A stretch of DNA of 64,000 nt from Deltaproteobacteria bacterium (GTDB lineage: Bacteria; Myxococcota_A; UBA796; SXON01), in NCBI GenBank assembly GCA_947445035.1, contig CANFCK010000011.1:17567-81566 (forward strand), written 5' to 3'. The position numbers and the translations under genes are program-made. Under the pieces are notes generated by a model. The model had not been told where the DNA came from and made no database searches. It saw only the letters and a program-made list of their open reading frames with translations. Position 1 is the stretch's first letter; each line of letters opens with the position of its first letter. Positions 1-10,031 of the stretch are shown in pieces.

Positions 1-1248
1 GTCAGCCGCGGTACCCCCAACATGGCGCTGACGGGCGCCGAGGGCTTGGCCGAGCTCGACGCGCTGGAGGGCAAGTGGGTAGAGCTGACCGTCGGCCCCT
101 TCGATTGGGGCGTGCGCGAGGTGACCAGCGAGGTTGCCGATGCGTGGTGGCAAGAACACAAGCCTTTGCCGCTCACGGTGCAGCCGATGAACGTCACCGT
201 CACCGACCTGACCGGCTCATTGGACATGCTGGACCTGGAAGCGGACGAGCTTGGCGCCGCAATCTCCGCTGCAATCCCCATCTATGGCGCCAAGGCGACC
301 AACTACGGCGCGCTGGCCGAGGCCAACCTTGAGGGCCAGCCCATCCCCATTCAGACCGCATTCGCCATCCCTATGTATTATTACAATCAGTTCATGGAGG
401 ACAATGGGCTGTGGATTCGCATGGCAGAGCTCATGGCCAGCCCCGACTGGAGTGACCCCAGCCTTCGCGGGGAAATGCTGCTGGCCTTCCAGGAGGAGAT
501 GCGTGCGAAGCCCGCTCGGGCCGAGGTCGTAGAGGCGGTGACCGCGCGTGCGCAGGGCCTTTTCCCGGGAGAAAAGATCCGGTTCCGCTCCAGCACCAAT
601 GCCGAGGACCTGGGCAAGTTCACGGGTGCGGGCTTGTACGACTCCGAAACGGGCGATCCGACGGTCTCAGCCGGCGAAAAAGACTCGATTGAGTGGGCCA
701 TGAAGAAGGTGTGGTCCCAGGTGTGGAACCCGCGTGCCTACGAGGAGCGCGAATATTACTCGATGAGCCAAACCGACGTCGGCATGGCGCTTTTGACCCA
801 TGCGAACTTCCCCGACGAAGAGGCCAACGGCGTGGCGATCACCAACAACCCCTTCGACCCTTCCGGTCTGGAGCCGGCGTTGTACGTCAATGCGCAGGAA
901 GGCGTCGTCGATGTCGTCGCGCCCGAGCCGGGCGTGCTCCCCGACGCGTATATCCACTACTACTATAGTCCTGGCCAACCCATCGTGTTCATCCAACACA
1001 GCACGCTGGTCGAGACCGGGGAAACCGTCCTCACCAACGCCGAGTCCTATGCGCTCGGGACCGCGCTCGACGCCATCAGCACCTTCTTCCGCCCCGCCTA
1101 CGGCTCGACGAATGAGTGGTACGCGATGGACGTGGAGTGGAAGTTCGATGACAAATACACCCCGGGGACCCCAGCGCTCTTCGTGAAGCAGGCGCGCCCG
1201 TTCGCGGGTTGGAGCAACGACGCAACGGGGGCTTGCGCGCCGGAGTAG
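1..1248 (+). CDS. PPDK N-terminal-domain (ATP-grasp) protein, 5' end outside window
   Basis: The frame is open from base 1, and the residues before the first ATG (SRGTPNM, bases 1-24) fit the family, so the true start lies upstream. This is the nucleotide-binding part of a pyruvate phosphate dikinase/PEP synthase-like protein: RFRSSTNAEDL followed by FTGAGLYDS is the family's phosphate-binding signature, and the end (DVEWKFDD, then VKQARPF) matches the close of the ATP-grasp fold. No phosphohistidine or PEP-binding domain follows before the stop, so this is not full-length PPDK. Such standalone domains occur in secreted or uncharacterised myxobacterial proteins; the substrate is unknown. Confidence 0.75.
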   Translation, partial: VSRGTPNMALTGAEGLAELDALEGKWVELTVGPFDWGVREVTSEVADAWWQEHKPLPLTVQPMNVTVTDLTGSLDMLDLEADELGAAISAAIPIYGAKATNYGALAEANLEGQPIPIQTAFAIPMYYYNQFMEDNGLWIRMAELMASPDWSDPSLRGEMLLAFQEEMRAKPARAEVVEAVTARAQGLFPGEKIRFRSSTNAEDLGKFTGAGLYDSETGDPTVSAGEKDSIEWAMKKVWSQVWNPRAYEEREYYSMSQTDVGMALLTHANFPDEEANGVAITNNPFDPSGLEPALYVNAQEGVVDVVAPEPGVLPDAYIHYYYSPGQPIVFIQHSTLVETGETVLTNAESYALGTALDAISTFFRPAYGSTNEWYAMDVEWKFDDKYTPGTPALFVKQARPFAGWSNDATGACAPE

Positions 1249-1255
1249 TCAACGC

Positions 1256-1330
1256 GGTTTGGGCGATGCGGCAGTCGCTGGCCGCGCTGCTGGAACATCG
1301 GCAGGCTGCGCATCGCAGCGCGATCGCGGG
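1256..1330 (+). repeat. Dispersed hairpin repeat, family 1, copy 1
   Basis: About 75 bp beginning 8 bp after the stop codon of the ATP-grasp gene. The 8-bp arms GCGATGCG (1263-1270) and CGCATCGC (1309-1316) are perfect inverted repeats around a 38-nt interior. The unit is roughly 80% identical by eye to 2545-2619 on the other strand, and its two ends recur at 10032-10094. It lies in the same orientation as the upstream gene, so it is transcribed as 3' UTR if readthrough occurs. Terminator, mRNA-stabilising element and mobile repeat are all possible. Confidence 0.6.
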
Positions 1331-1332
1331 GA

Positions 1333-2159
1333 CTACGCGAACGCGTCGTAGTGCGCGAGTGGTGACCCGCGCACTGTCAGCGCGACACGTCCTCGTGTCG
1401 CGACCGCGCCCTCGAGTGCCACGCGCACGCGAACCGCGCCGAGGTCGGCTTTCTCCACGGAGCGCGAGGACAGGCGCGCGGCGGCGGTCTCGGTGATGCC
1501 GAGCGGGAGGGCGAGATCGCGGGGGCGCAGGCCCACGGCCTGCGCGAGGTGTGCCGCGACCCTGCGGCCGCGGACGACATCGGCGTGGTTGCCCGCGAAG
1601 CCGGGGCCGGTGCACAGGGTCGCCGAGACGAGCTCCGCCAGGCGCGTACCGCCGAGCGCGCGCAGTTCGGCATCGCCCGCCGGGGACAGCGGCGAGGCGA
1701 GGCCGACTGCTTCGTAGGCATCTCGCAGGCGGAAGCGTGGAAGCGCTGTTGTGACCCGCAGTGTGAGCCCGGGAAGCCTTCGGGCGCCGATCAGATCGGG
1801 GAAGCAGGAGCCCGTCGCGATCGCGGGGTCGTCGGGCAGTCCGTGGTGCGCGGATTGTGTGAGGCAGTAGCGCACCAACGACGCCATGTGCGTGCGTGTC
1901 GTGACCGGGCGGACGTAAGGGGGCGAAAACGGGGCCGCCGTCTGTGGTTGAGCAGCTTGCTCAGCGCGGCTTGAACCCGTCGGAGTCGGGGAGGGTCGAC
2001 GATGACCACGATGTGAACATGATCATCGACGATTGCAAACAGCGCGATATCGCGACCTGCCACCGAGGCGATCGCGCGTAGCAACCCGCGGCGTGCTTCT
2101 TCCCTTGGAAAGGCAGGTTGTCTTCCCTGGGTCGCCCAGGTGAGGTGGAAGCTGTTCAT
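1333..2159 (-). pseudogene. REP-associated (RAYT/Y1-type) transposase, frameshifted
   Basis: The ATG at 2159 opens a reading frame with the Y1 transposase pattern: MNSFHLTWATQGRQPAF, then a His-x-His motif (DDHVHIVV). At a run of five C (minus strand; G at 1919-1923) the frame is lost. Adding one C joins it to the frame running to 1333, giving RFRPPYVRPVTTRTHMASLV, then the helix carrying the likely catalytic tyrosine (LVRYCLTQSAHHGLPDDP) and a C-terminal region. The whole is about 275 codons, near normal for this family. These enzymes are single-strand HUH transposases linked to REP palindromes, and palindromes do follow at 2302-2453. A homopolymer sequencing error is the alternative to true decay. 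Confidence 0.7.
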
Positions 2160-2246
2160 GGCGCGCCAGGGTAGGCACACCGGCGCTGGAGGCAAGCGCG
2201 GGGGAGCAGTTTCTGGAGCGCGGTCGCGCTTCGCGGGCGGGGGGCG

Positions 2247-2299
<53 letters not shown>

Positions 2300-2301
2300 G
2301 G

Positions 2302-2453
2302 GCAACCGAACTCGCGTTTCACGCTGACGAAAGTGGACTTCAGTTGCCCCACGCAACCGAACTCGCGTTTCACGCTGACGAAGGTGGAGTGCAGTTGCCC
2401 CACGCAACCGAACTTGCGTTTCACGCTGACGAAAGTGGAGTTCGGTTGGGGGC
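2302..2453. repeat. Three tandem 51-bp palindromic (REP/REPIN-like) units
   Basis: Units begin at 2302, 2353 and 2404. Each contains a long imperfect palindrome around the core TTTCACGCTGACGAAA. In the third unit a perfect 10-bp outer stem, CAACCGAACT (2405-2414) with AGTTCGGTTG (2439-2448), encloses a 4-nt internal mismatch, a 4-bp inner stem (TTTC/GAAA) and the loop ACGCTGAC. The other copies carry arm substitutions. Lying beside a RAYT transposase remnant, this is what a REP locus looks like. It is also open in frame as a 17-residue repeat, but I judge that incidental. Confidence 0.75.
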
Positions 2454-2520
2454 CGCCGCCCCCGCCGCCCCCGCCGCCCCCGCGGCCCCCGCTCCACAAA
2501 AAGAAAATACCCGCCGCGAT

Positions 2521-2564
2521 CACGCCGCGATCACGCCGCGATCACGCCGCGATCACGCCGCGAT
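2521..2564. repeat. 11-bp tandem repeat (CACGCCGCGAT) x4
   Basis: Four perfect consecutive copies, preceded by a partial copy at 2514-2520. The last copy runs into the arm of the family 1 hairpin repeat at 2545-2619, suggesting that the array grew by slippage from the end of that element. Confidence 0.9.
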
Positions 2565-2619
2565 GCGCATCCTGGCGCCGTTTCAGCAACGCGGCCAGCG
2601 CCCGGCGCATCGCCCAGAC
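2545..2619 (-). repeat. Dispersed hairpin repeat, family 1, copy 2
   Basis: Reverse-oriented copy of the 1256-1330 element, starting 9 bp beyond the hipA-like stop codon and in that gene's orientation. The arms CGCATCGC (2606-2613) and GCGATGCG (2560-2567) are identical to copy 1, while the interior differs at about one base in five. With copy 1 it forms an inverted pair around the transposase remnant. Confidence 0.6.
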
Positions 2620-2628
2620 CCGCCCCCC

Positions 2629-3804
2629 CTACCGCCCTCGAAAAAGCGGCACGTCCCCAAGGTGGTTCGCGAGCCGACGCCCTTCCTTCGCTGTGTAGCC
2701 AAAACCGTCGCGTCCCGAGACCCATGCCGACCACACCTGCTCGACTGCAGTCGCGACAAGGCTTTCGATCGTCGCCCCCGACGACCCCGTTGCCGTCGCA
2801 ATCCCAGCGAACGACGTGGGTGTGCAGTCCTGGAAACGGCGAGACCCGCCGAGGGTCAGCTGCAAATGTCGCTCCAGGTGCGGGTATTGAATCGTCGACA
2901 CCTGGTCGTAGGCTGGCGCAATGCGCGCCCGCTGGCCAGCGTCGTCGTAGAGCACCGCCCAGTTCTTGAGGTGCGCGTCGCCGTTGCCGCTCGCGATGAC
3001 GAAAACCATGCGCCGCACCCACTCCTCGAGGTCCGCCTGCCCACCCAGAGCCCAGGTCAAGACCGCGATGTCGTCGAAACTACCTAGGTACTTGTCCTTG
3101 GGCGGGCGCTGCAGCAGCTGCCCAAAGTCTTCGAAGTGGCGCCGCTGCCCGGGCGTGGGCCGGTCGAAGCGCCGCACCAAAAGCATCGGGCCGCCGCGGG
3201 TCAGGGTGGCGTCCACCCCGTCGATGCCGGTGCCGGTGACGAGCTCGGTGTCGGCCACATCGAGGCCGCTCGCGCGCGCCCAGGCCATCGTCGCCGCCTC
3301 GATCTCCGGGAGGCGGGGGAAGCTGCGCGATGCGAGCTTGGCGATCCAGTCGCCGTCGCGCCCGCGGACGGGGAGGGCGCTGAGGTGGCCGTCGCGAACG
3401 ACCGAGAACTTTAGCTGCACGCCGGCGAGCGCGAAACGAAGTCTTTCCGCCGCGCCCTCCGGCTGGACCGCAAGCGCCGCTGCCCTTCCGCCCACCCGCA
3501 CATTCCCGGGGAGGTCGCCGCCCAGTCGCTCCAGGAAGCCCTCGTCGTCGCCCTGATCGAGGTGCAGGGCCTTGGAGAGCAGTTCCCGCAGCGCGCCGTC
3601 GGCCTCCGGAAGCAGATGGGCGAACCATGCCGGAATGCCGTGGCTGACCACCTCTTGCCGCCCTTCCCAGGCGTGCGCCAAAACTCTCCGATCCGGACGC
3701 GCCAGCCACGTCGTGCTGGGAGCGAAGCGCCAGATGAGCTCGTCGTCGGTCGAGAGCACACCCGCGTGCTGTTCGCCCACCTGGACGTCGAAGCGCTGAC
3801 TCAC
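2629..3804 (-). CDS. HipA-family serine/threonine kinase (toxin-like), no HipB partner
   Basis: 391 residues from a GTG start. The N-terminal subdomain (about 1-105) carries the HipA pattern G-I-P-AWFAHLLPE. The kinase core follows: LAGVQLKFS (126-134) is the phosphate-binding loop, WIAKL (153-157) holds the ATP-contacting lysine, SGNGDAHLKN (272-281) the catalytic Asp276, and APAYD (296-300) the metal-binding Asp300. HipA kinases typically phosphorylate tRNA synthetases and halt growth. The serine that is autophosphorylated in E. coli HipA (Ser150, before the AGAQ loop) is Ala125 here. The start overlaps the DUF262 stop by 4 bases (GTGA), so the two are translationally coupled. No HipB-like helix-turn-helix gene lies adjacent. 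Family assignment is firm; role as toxin or defence effector is inferred. Confidence 0.85.
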   Translation of the reverse strand: MSQRFDVQVGEQHAGVLSTDDELIWRFAPSTTWLARPDRRVLAHAWEGRQEVVSHGIPAWFAHLLPEADGALRELLSKALHLDQGDDEGFLERLGGDLPGNVRVGGRAAALAVQPEGAAERLRFALAGVQLKFSVVRDGHLSALPVRGRDGDWIAKLASRSFPRLPEIEAATMAWARASGLDVADTELVTGTGIDGVDATLTRGGPMLLVRRFDRPTPGQRRHFEDFGQLLQRPPKDKYLGSFDDIAVLTWALGGQADLEEWVRRMVFVIASGNGDAHLKNWAVLYDDAGQRARIAPAYDQVSTIQYPHLERHLQLTLGGSRRFQDCTPTSFAGIATATGSSGATIESLVATAVEQVWSAWVSGRDGFGYTAKEGRRLANHLGDVPLFRGR

Positions 3805-5411
3805 GGCCGCAGCGTCTCGATGGCGGGCGCGTCATTGTAGGCGAGGGCGCAGCGCAAGGTGGCAAACGCCACGAACTGCGCGTGCATCCACTGGCTGCGA
3901 CGGGCCACCGCCTCATCCATCCGGCCGGCCGCCAAAAGGGCACGCGTGGTGTCGTCGAAGCCGTGGGAGGCGGCGACGACAGCCGAGGCCGCCAGCACCG
4001 CCGCGACCGGCTGGCGCACGGGGGGGTGGAGCAAACACGCGCCGGGCTCTGTCGACGTCCCCTCACGCAGGCCGGAGAGGCGGTGACCGAAGAGCGGATC
4101 CGGACTCAAAACCGAGCCCGCGCGCACCGACCCCCCGGGTGACGGGGCCAGCGCGCCGTCGTCGCGCGGAGCGAGGTCGACCAGCGCACGGGGCTCATGG
4201 CGGAGCAGGGCCGCAAACAGCGCGCGGGTGGCGAGGCTTCGCGGCACCCACGCCCCCGTCGGGAGCGCCTGGGAGGCGAGGGGGGTCCCGGCCAAAAGCG
4301 CCACGATGCATTCGGCCTCCGGGAGCGCGCACGCCTTCACCAACCGCGCGACGTCGCCGGCCGCGGTGCCGCGCAGGGACTGGCCGAGGATGCCGCGCCA
4401 CACCACCCGTGCCAGCAACTGCCGCGTCCGAGGATGGGGGTCGGGGTGGTGATGGAAGAAGCTGACCAGCAGCGTGAACACGAACTGGAAGGGGAGCAGC
4501 CGAATGTGCGGGAGCTGGGCGTCGTCGATGAGGAAGCGCGCCGCACGTCGGCACGCCGCCTCGGCGAGGGGAAGCGTCTCGGGGAGGTTGACGCGGGGAA
4601 GCTGGCGGTCGAGCCGGGCGACGAGATCCAGCCCGGCGACCGCCGCCACCGCGACGAGCAGGGTCTTGGGTGGGACCGTGCCGAAGCCGGTGTCCGCGAG
4701 ACGCCGACCGAAGTCGTCGAGCGGGTTGGGTGAGCTCTGGACCGCCCCTTCGAGGGCCCGAAAAACTTCCTCAGCGCGCATGCCGAGGCCACTGGTGTTC
4801 AATCGAACGAAGATGCGGCGAGCGGTGTCGCTGTCGGCACCACGCACGACGTACGCCGGAATCCGGTATTCGCGCAGCCGCCTGGACGTTGCGATGGCGA
4901 CGGCGTGGTGGCCGGGGTTCCCGCCGGCTCGGCTGTAGTCGTAGAGCCAAGCCAAAAGCCGCTCCGTGTCAGCCAGTACGGGCAACGGCACCTGGTGTAG
5001 GGACCGTTCTTCCTGCCGGCGGAGCACCACCCGGCGCTCCAGATCAAAGAACAGGGCGTGTTTGTCGTACCGATTGCCGAGCTCGACCGGGCCGAGCAGG
5101 GTCGCCACCAACGAGTGGATGCGCTGCTGGCCGTCGACCACCCAGCGCGCGTCGGGCCGCGCCGCCACCGTGGCGGTCCACGCCCCAAAGTGGAGCGTCT
5201 GTTCGGGCGCCGGCTGTTCCCAGAAAAGCAGGGTGCCGATCGGGTACTCCCGCAAGACACTGTCCACCAGCAGGAGCACGTCGTCGGCCCCCCAGCGGAA
5301 GCTCCGCTGGAAATCGGGGACGCGGACGACGCCATCCTGCACCCATCCCAGCAGATCTTGGATATCCACCGTGGACGCGCTGGTCTGCTTGTCGAGCGTG
5401 CCGATGGCCAT
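3801..5411 (-). CDS. DUF262 (GmrS/ParB-like) protein coupled to HipA
   Basis: 536 residues. The DUF262 signature is complete: VPDFQRSFRW (31-40), YPIGTLLFW, VVDGQQR (91-97) and FVRLNTSGLG (201-210). These form the nucleotide-binding/nuclease-like pocket seen in GmrSD type IV restriction proteins and SspE. A helical middle region follows. No HNH (DUF1524) signature is visible in the C-terminal half, so any catalysis would rest on the DUF262 domain. It is the first gene of the pair, transcribed away from the lipoprotein at 5487, and an AAGGAAG precedes its ATG. In the position where hipB would stand it may act as the regulator or sensor for the kinase, or the two may be a defence module; both are inference. 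Confidence 0.8.
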   Translation of the reverse strand: MAIGTLDKQTSASTVDIQDLLGWVQDGVVRVPDFQRSFRWGADDVLLLVDSVLREYPIGTLLFWEQPAPEQTLHFGAWTATVAARPDARWVVDGQQRIHSLVATLLGPVELGNRYDKHALFFDLERRVVLRRQEERSLHQVPLPVLADTERLLAWLYDYSRAGGNPGHHAVAIATSRRLREYRIPAYVVRGADSDTARRIFVRLNTSGLGMRAEEVFRALEGAVQSSPNPLDDFGRRLADTGFGTVPPKTLLVAVAAVAGLDLVARLDRQLPRVNLPETLPLAEAACRRAARFLIDDAQLPHIRLLPFQFVFTLLVSFFHHHPDPHPRTRQLLARVVWRGILGQSLRGTAAGDVARLVKACALPEAECIVALLAGTPLASQALPTGAWVPRSLATRALFAALLRHEPRALVDLAPRDDGALAPSPGGSVRAGSVLSPDPLFGHRLSGLREGTSTEPGACLLHPPVRQPVAAVLAASAVVAASHGFDDTTRALLAAGRMDEAVARRSQWMHAQFVAFATLRCALAYNDAPAIETLRP

Positions 5412-5486
5412 CGCTTCCTTGTAACCACCGGTCTCTGCGGCAGCCGGCGCGGTTTCCGGCTACGATGGCGGCGCCCCGGAGTCGCC

Positions 5487-7441
5487 TTGCGAATCGTGTC
5501 CGTCGCTGTCCTCCTCGCCGCCTGTCAGCTCGACAACAATCTCACCGGCAAGGGTGACGATCCAACCGACTTCGACTCGTCCAGCGACTGGGAACCCCCC
5601 GACACCGACACCGGTGACGACGCTCCCCCCACCGAAGAGTGCGATGGCCTCGACAATGACGGCGATGGCGACGTGGACGAAGGGTTCCCCGATGCCGACG
5701 GCAACGGCCGCAAAGACTGCCTGGACGTCGAGTGCCCCGCGCTCGTGCCGGGTGCGGCGGGGACCATCTCCATCGTGGCGGAGTGCGAAGGGGACGACGG
5801 CGGCGGCGGCGGCGCGGTCACCGATCCATGGAACGTCAAGACCAAGTGGACCTTCTCGGCCCCGAGCGCCGACTCCTCGGCGACGAACTCCTACACCCAG
5901 CCGGTCATCGGCAACCTTGATGACGACAACGGCGACGGTGTCATCGACGAAAACGACTCGCCCGAGGTGGTGATCAGCGCCTTCGGCTCTCGCGGCTACA
6001 TCGTCGCGATCGACGGGGCCACGGGCACAGAAAAATGGTCGTACGCCAACGCGTCCACCACCGGCGCCCAGCTCATCGCCGACATCGACGCCGACGGCTA
6101 CCCGGACGTCGTCGCGTACAACCAGTCGGCCCAGCCCATCGCGCTCGAAGGGGACGGCACCCTGAAGTGGACCGCCTCGCGCACCCCCACCTCAACCAGC
6201 TACCCGCTCGTCAGCGTCGCCGACCTCGATGGGGACGGCGCGCCAGAGGTGATCGCCGACGATCTGGTGCTCAACGGCGAAGACGGCAGCGTCGAGTTCA
6301 GCCTCAACTCGCCGGCGTCGAACCCCTACCGTATGGCGGCGGTGGCCGACGTCGACCTGGACGGCGACCAGGAGATCTTCATCGGCGGGGATGCGTACGA
6401 CAGCGACGGTAGCCTGCTGTGGTCCACTGGGGAGGTCGGCACCTACGGCTTCTGGCCGGTCATCGTACAGGCCGACAGCGACCCAGAGGCCGAGATCGGC
6501 TTTGTGGGCGAGCAGTGGACGCTGTGGGACGACGACGGCAGCAACATCTACACTCGCAACTACGGCACCCCCGGTCACCCCGGGCCCCCGTGCGTCGGCG
6601 ACTTCAACGGCGACGGCACCAGCGACGTGGCCTGGCCCTCCTACCAGACCCTCGTCGCCTACCAGCTTGACGGTACCGCGATGTGGTCGGTGCCGATCAA
6701 CGACACCTCCGGCCTCGCGGGTTGCAGCGGCTGGGACGTCGATGGCGACGGCGCCCTGGAGGTGCTGTACGCCGACCAGGACAGCTTCACGATCTTCGAC
6801 GGTAGCACCGGCGCGGTCAACTACGCCGACGCCCAGCACACCAGCGGCACCGTGTTCGAGTACCCGACCGTGGCCGACATGGACGCGGACGATCACGGCG
6901 AGATCGCCTACTGCAGCAACTACGGCGCGCCGTGGGGCGTGCTCAAGGTGGTCGAGCACGACGGTGGCGGCTGGCCCGCGGCGGGGAGCACCTGGGCGGT
7001 GCACGACTTTGCGATCACCAATGTGAACGCCGACGGCAGCGTGCCCGCCTCGCCGGATCCGTTCTGGACCAAGTACAACGTCTACCGTTCGCGCGTGGCG
7101 GCGGATGATCCGGCCACCTCCGACCTCGTGGTGTCGATCACCGACGTCTGCGTCGCGGATTGCGACTACGGCCCGATCAAGCTGTCCTTCCAGGTGGCCA
7201 ACCAGGGCGGCGCCGATGTAGACGCGGCCACGGTGAAGATCTACTCGTATGGCACGACCAACGTCGAGATCGCGTCGGTGGCGGTGGGCGCCGTCCTTGC
7301 GGGTGAACGCATTGCGGGCATCGAGGTCGATCTGCTCCCGGGCGACGTCGGCGTGTACGGGTTCCTGGCCGTGGTTGATCCCGACGATGCGGTCACCGAG
7401 TGTGACGAGGGCAACAACGAGGACAGCTACTCGGACGTGTA

Positions 7442-7451
<10 letters not shown>
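5487..7451 (+). CDS. FG-GAP/VCBS-repeat lipoprotein with C-terminal CARDB domain (paralogue 1)
   Basis: I place the start at TTG 5487 because it gives MRIVSVAVLLAAC, a lipoprotein signal peptide with a lipobox; the open frame farther upstream is antisense to the DUF262 gene. A low-complexity acidic linker (DFDSSSDWEPPDTDTGDD) is followed by an EECDGLDNDGDG metal-binding motif, several FG-GAP/VCBS units with Asp-rich calcium loops, then a CARDB-like adhesion domain ending in the family's TECDEGNNED. Length 654 residues. Expected at the outer membrane or cell surface. The N-terminus, linker and C-terminal pattern are shared with 8117-10006 and 21789-23720. Confidence 0.8.
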
Positions 7452-8059
<608 letters not shown>

Positions 8060-8116
8060 GGGGGCGTGGCAGACGTGCCCGAATGAGTCTACAATGCCCC
8101 ATCCTCGAGCGTCCCC

Positions 8117-10006
8117 TTGCGTCGTCTGCCCCTGCTGCTACTGCTCTCTGGTTGTGTGATCGACAACGGCCTCGGCGTCGGGAAGGACGGGACCAGCGAC
8201 TTTGACTCCTCGTCCGACTGGGAACCGCCGACCGACACCAGCGAGGAGGAGGACAGCGACCACACGGCTGTGCCCAAGGAAGACTGCCCGGAGCCGAAGC
8301 TCGACGCGATAACGGTAGCGCCCGACGAAGAGTGCGAGGAGCCCGTCGTCGTGGGCACCTTCACCCCCGAGATGTTGTGGGAGCAGGAAGGCATCGGCGA
8401 CGCGTACACCACCCCGGTGGTCGGCAATCTGACCGATGACGACGGCGACGGCGACGTCGATGAGGACGACATTCCGGACGTGGTCGTGGGCGGGACCGGC
8501 GGCAGCTATTCCGCGGTCAGTGGCGACGATGGTCGCATCCTGTGGACGGCATCGGGCTCCCTCGGAAGCGAGCCGATGACCGCGGCCATCGGCGACATCG
8601 ATCTGGACGGGTGGCCGGACGTCGTCGGGGCGGGCGCTTCAGGCACCACCGCCTGGCACGGCGAGGACGGCAGCCAACTCTGGACGCGCGCCGCGTACGC
8701 CGCCGGCAACAGCCCCGCCTGTGGCGCCGTGGGCATCCACGATCTCGATGGCGACGGCCAGCCCGAGGTGATCATCGGCAAGCAGATACTCAACGGGGAT
8801 GACGGCTCCGAGCGCGGCGTCGGCAGCCTGGGCGACGGCGCCTCGCACTCCTGGGCGGCGCCGATCGGGGCCGCGGCGGACATCGACTTGGACGGGGTGC
8901 TCGAAGTGGTCGTCGGCAACGCCCTCTACGACCCCGATGGCAACGTCATCATCAGCAACTCCGAGACCGACGGCGCCATCGCGGTGGCCAACTTCGATGG
9001 CGACCCAGAGGGGGAAATCGTCGTGACCCGCGCGGGCAACGTACGCCTTCAGGACGACGATCTCAGCGTGATTTGGGAGCTGGTGGGCATCGCCGGCAGC
9101 ACCGTGGGGACCCCGACGGTGGCCGACTTCGACGGCGACGGCGAGCCCGAGATCGGGGTGGCCGGCAACGGCACCTACATCGTGCTCGACGCCGACGGCT
9201 CGCTCTTGTGGCAGCAGGCCACCAAGGACTTCTCCTCCGGCTTCACCGGCTCGTCGGTGTTCGACTTTGAAGGGGACGGCGCCGCCGAGGTGGTCTATGC
9301 CGACGAGGACAACGTCTTCGTCTACGACGGTGCCACCGGCGCCGTCAAGATGCAGGAGACGCGCCACAGCTCGGCCACCTGCTCCGAGTACCCATCCGTT
9401 GCCGACGTCGACAACGACGGCCACGCCGACATCATCTACACCTCGAGCACCTACTCGGGTCCGGAGAAAGGCATCCGCGCCATCAAGGACCAGGACGATT
9501 CGTGGCGCCGCGGGCCCTTGTCCTGGAACCAGCACGCCTTCAACATCACCAACGTCAACGACGACGCCACCATCCCCGCCTACCCCGACGTGAACTGGGA
9601 AACCTACAACAACTACCGCTCCGGTGACCTCGCTGCGGGGAGCGGCGGGCTCGCCTCTGACGCGATCGTAGAGGTGATCGACACCTGCAACGTCGAGTGC
9701 GACCGCGGCTACCTCCGCATCGTCATCGTCGTCGCCAACCGCGGCATGGGCAACCTGCCCACCGCGATTCCGGTCAGCCTGTACAGCATGCAGCACGGCA
9801 ACGCCGTGTACGAGTCGACCCAATGGACCAGCGCCGAGCTTCTCCCGGGAACATCGACCACTGGACTGGTCTTCGAACTCGATCCTGTCGTGGTCGTAGA
9901 TGGATACGTGCAGTTCCGCGTTGACGATGACGGCACCGGCGGGACCGTGGAGGAGTGCCACGAGGACAACAACACTACGTTGGCGATTGATGGGCTTTGC
10001 CCCTAG
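8117..10006 (+). CDS. FG-GAP/VCBS-repeat lipoprotein with CARDB domain (paralogue 2)
   Basis: TTG start giving MRRLPLLLLLSGC, a lipobox signal peptide. The acidic linker (DFDSSSDWEPPTDTSEEED) closely matches paralogue 1. At least six VCBS/FG-GAP units with DxDxDG loops build a likely beta-propeller. The motif WNQHAFNITNVNDDATIP followed by NNYRSGD is shared almost exactly with paralogue 3. The C-terminal CARDB-like domain ends in EECHEDNN. Length 629 residues. Calcium-stabilised surface adhesion or binding is the usual inference for this architecture; the ligand is unknown. Confidence 0.8.
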   Translation: MRRLPLLLLLSGCVIDNGLGVGKDGTSDFDSSSDWEPPTDTSEEEDSDHTAVPKEDCPEPKLDAITVAPDEECEEPVVVGTFTPEMLWEQEGIGDAYTTPVVGNLTDDDGDGDVDEDDIPDVVVGGTGGSYSAVSGDDGRILWTASGSLGSEPMTAAIGDIDLDGWPDVVGAGASGTTAWHGEDGSQLWTRAAYAAGNSPACGAVGIHDLDGDGQPEVIIGKQILNGDDGSERGVGSLGDGASHSWAAPIGAAADIDLDGVLEVVVGNALYDPDGNVIISNSETDGAIAVANFDGDPEGEIVVTRAGNVRLQDDDLSVIWELVGIAGSTVGTPTVADFDGDGEPEIGVAGNGTYIVLDADGSLLWQQATKDFSSGFTGSSVFDFEGDGAAEVVYADEDNVFVYDGATGAVKMQETRHSSATCSEYPSVADVDNDGHADIIYTSSTYSGPEKGIRAIKDQDDSWRRGPLSWNQHAFNITNVNDDATIPAYPDVNWETYNNYRSGDLAAGSGGLASDAIVEVIDTCNVECDRGYLRIVIVVANRGMGNLPTAIPVSLYSMQHGNAVYESTQWTSAELLPGTSTTGLVFELDPVVVVDGYVQFRVDDDGTGGTVEECHEDNNTTLAIDGLCP

Positions 10007-10031
10007 GGGTGGCGGCCCAGACGTCAGGACG

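Noticed and set aside
2302..2564. Possible CRISPR array
   Set aside because: The repeats are head-to-tail without spacers and are palindromic or simple; no cas genes occur in the window.
5058..5486. Upstream extension of the first FG-GAP lipoprotein
   Set aside because: Antisense to the DUF262 gene, lacks a signal peptide, and a lipobox signal begins at TTG 5487.
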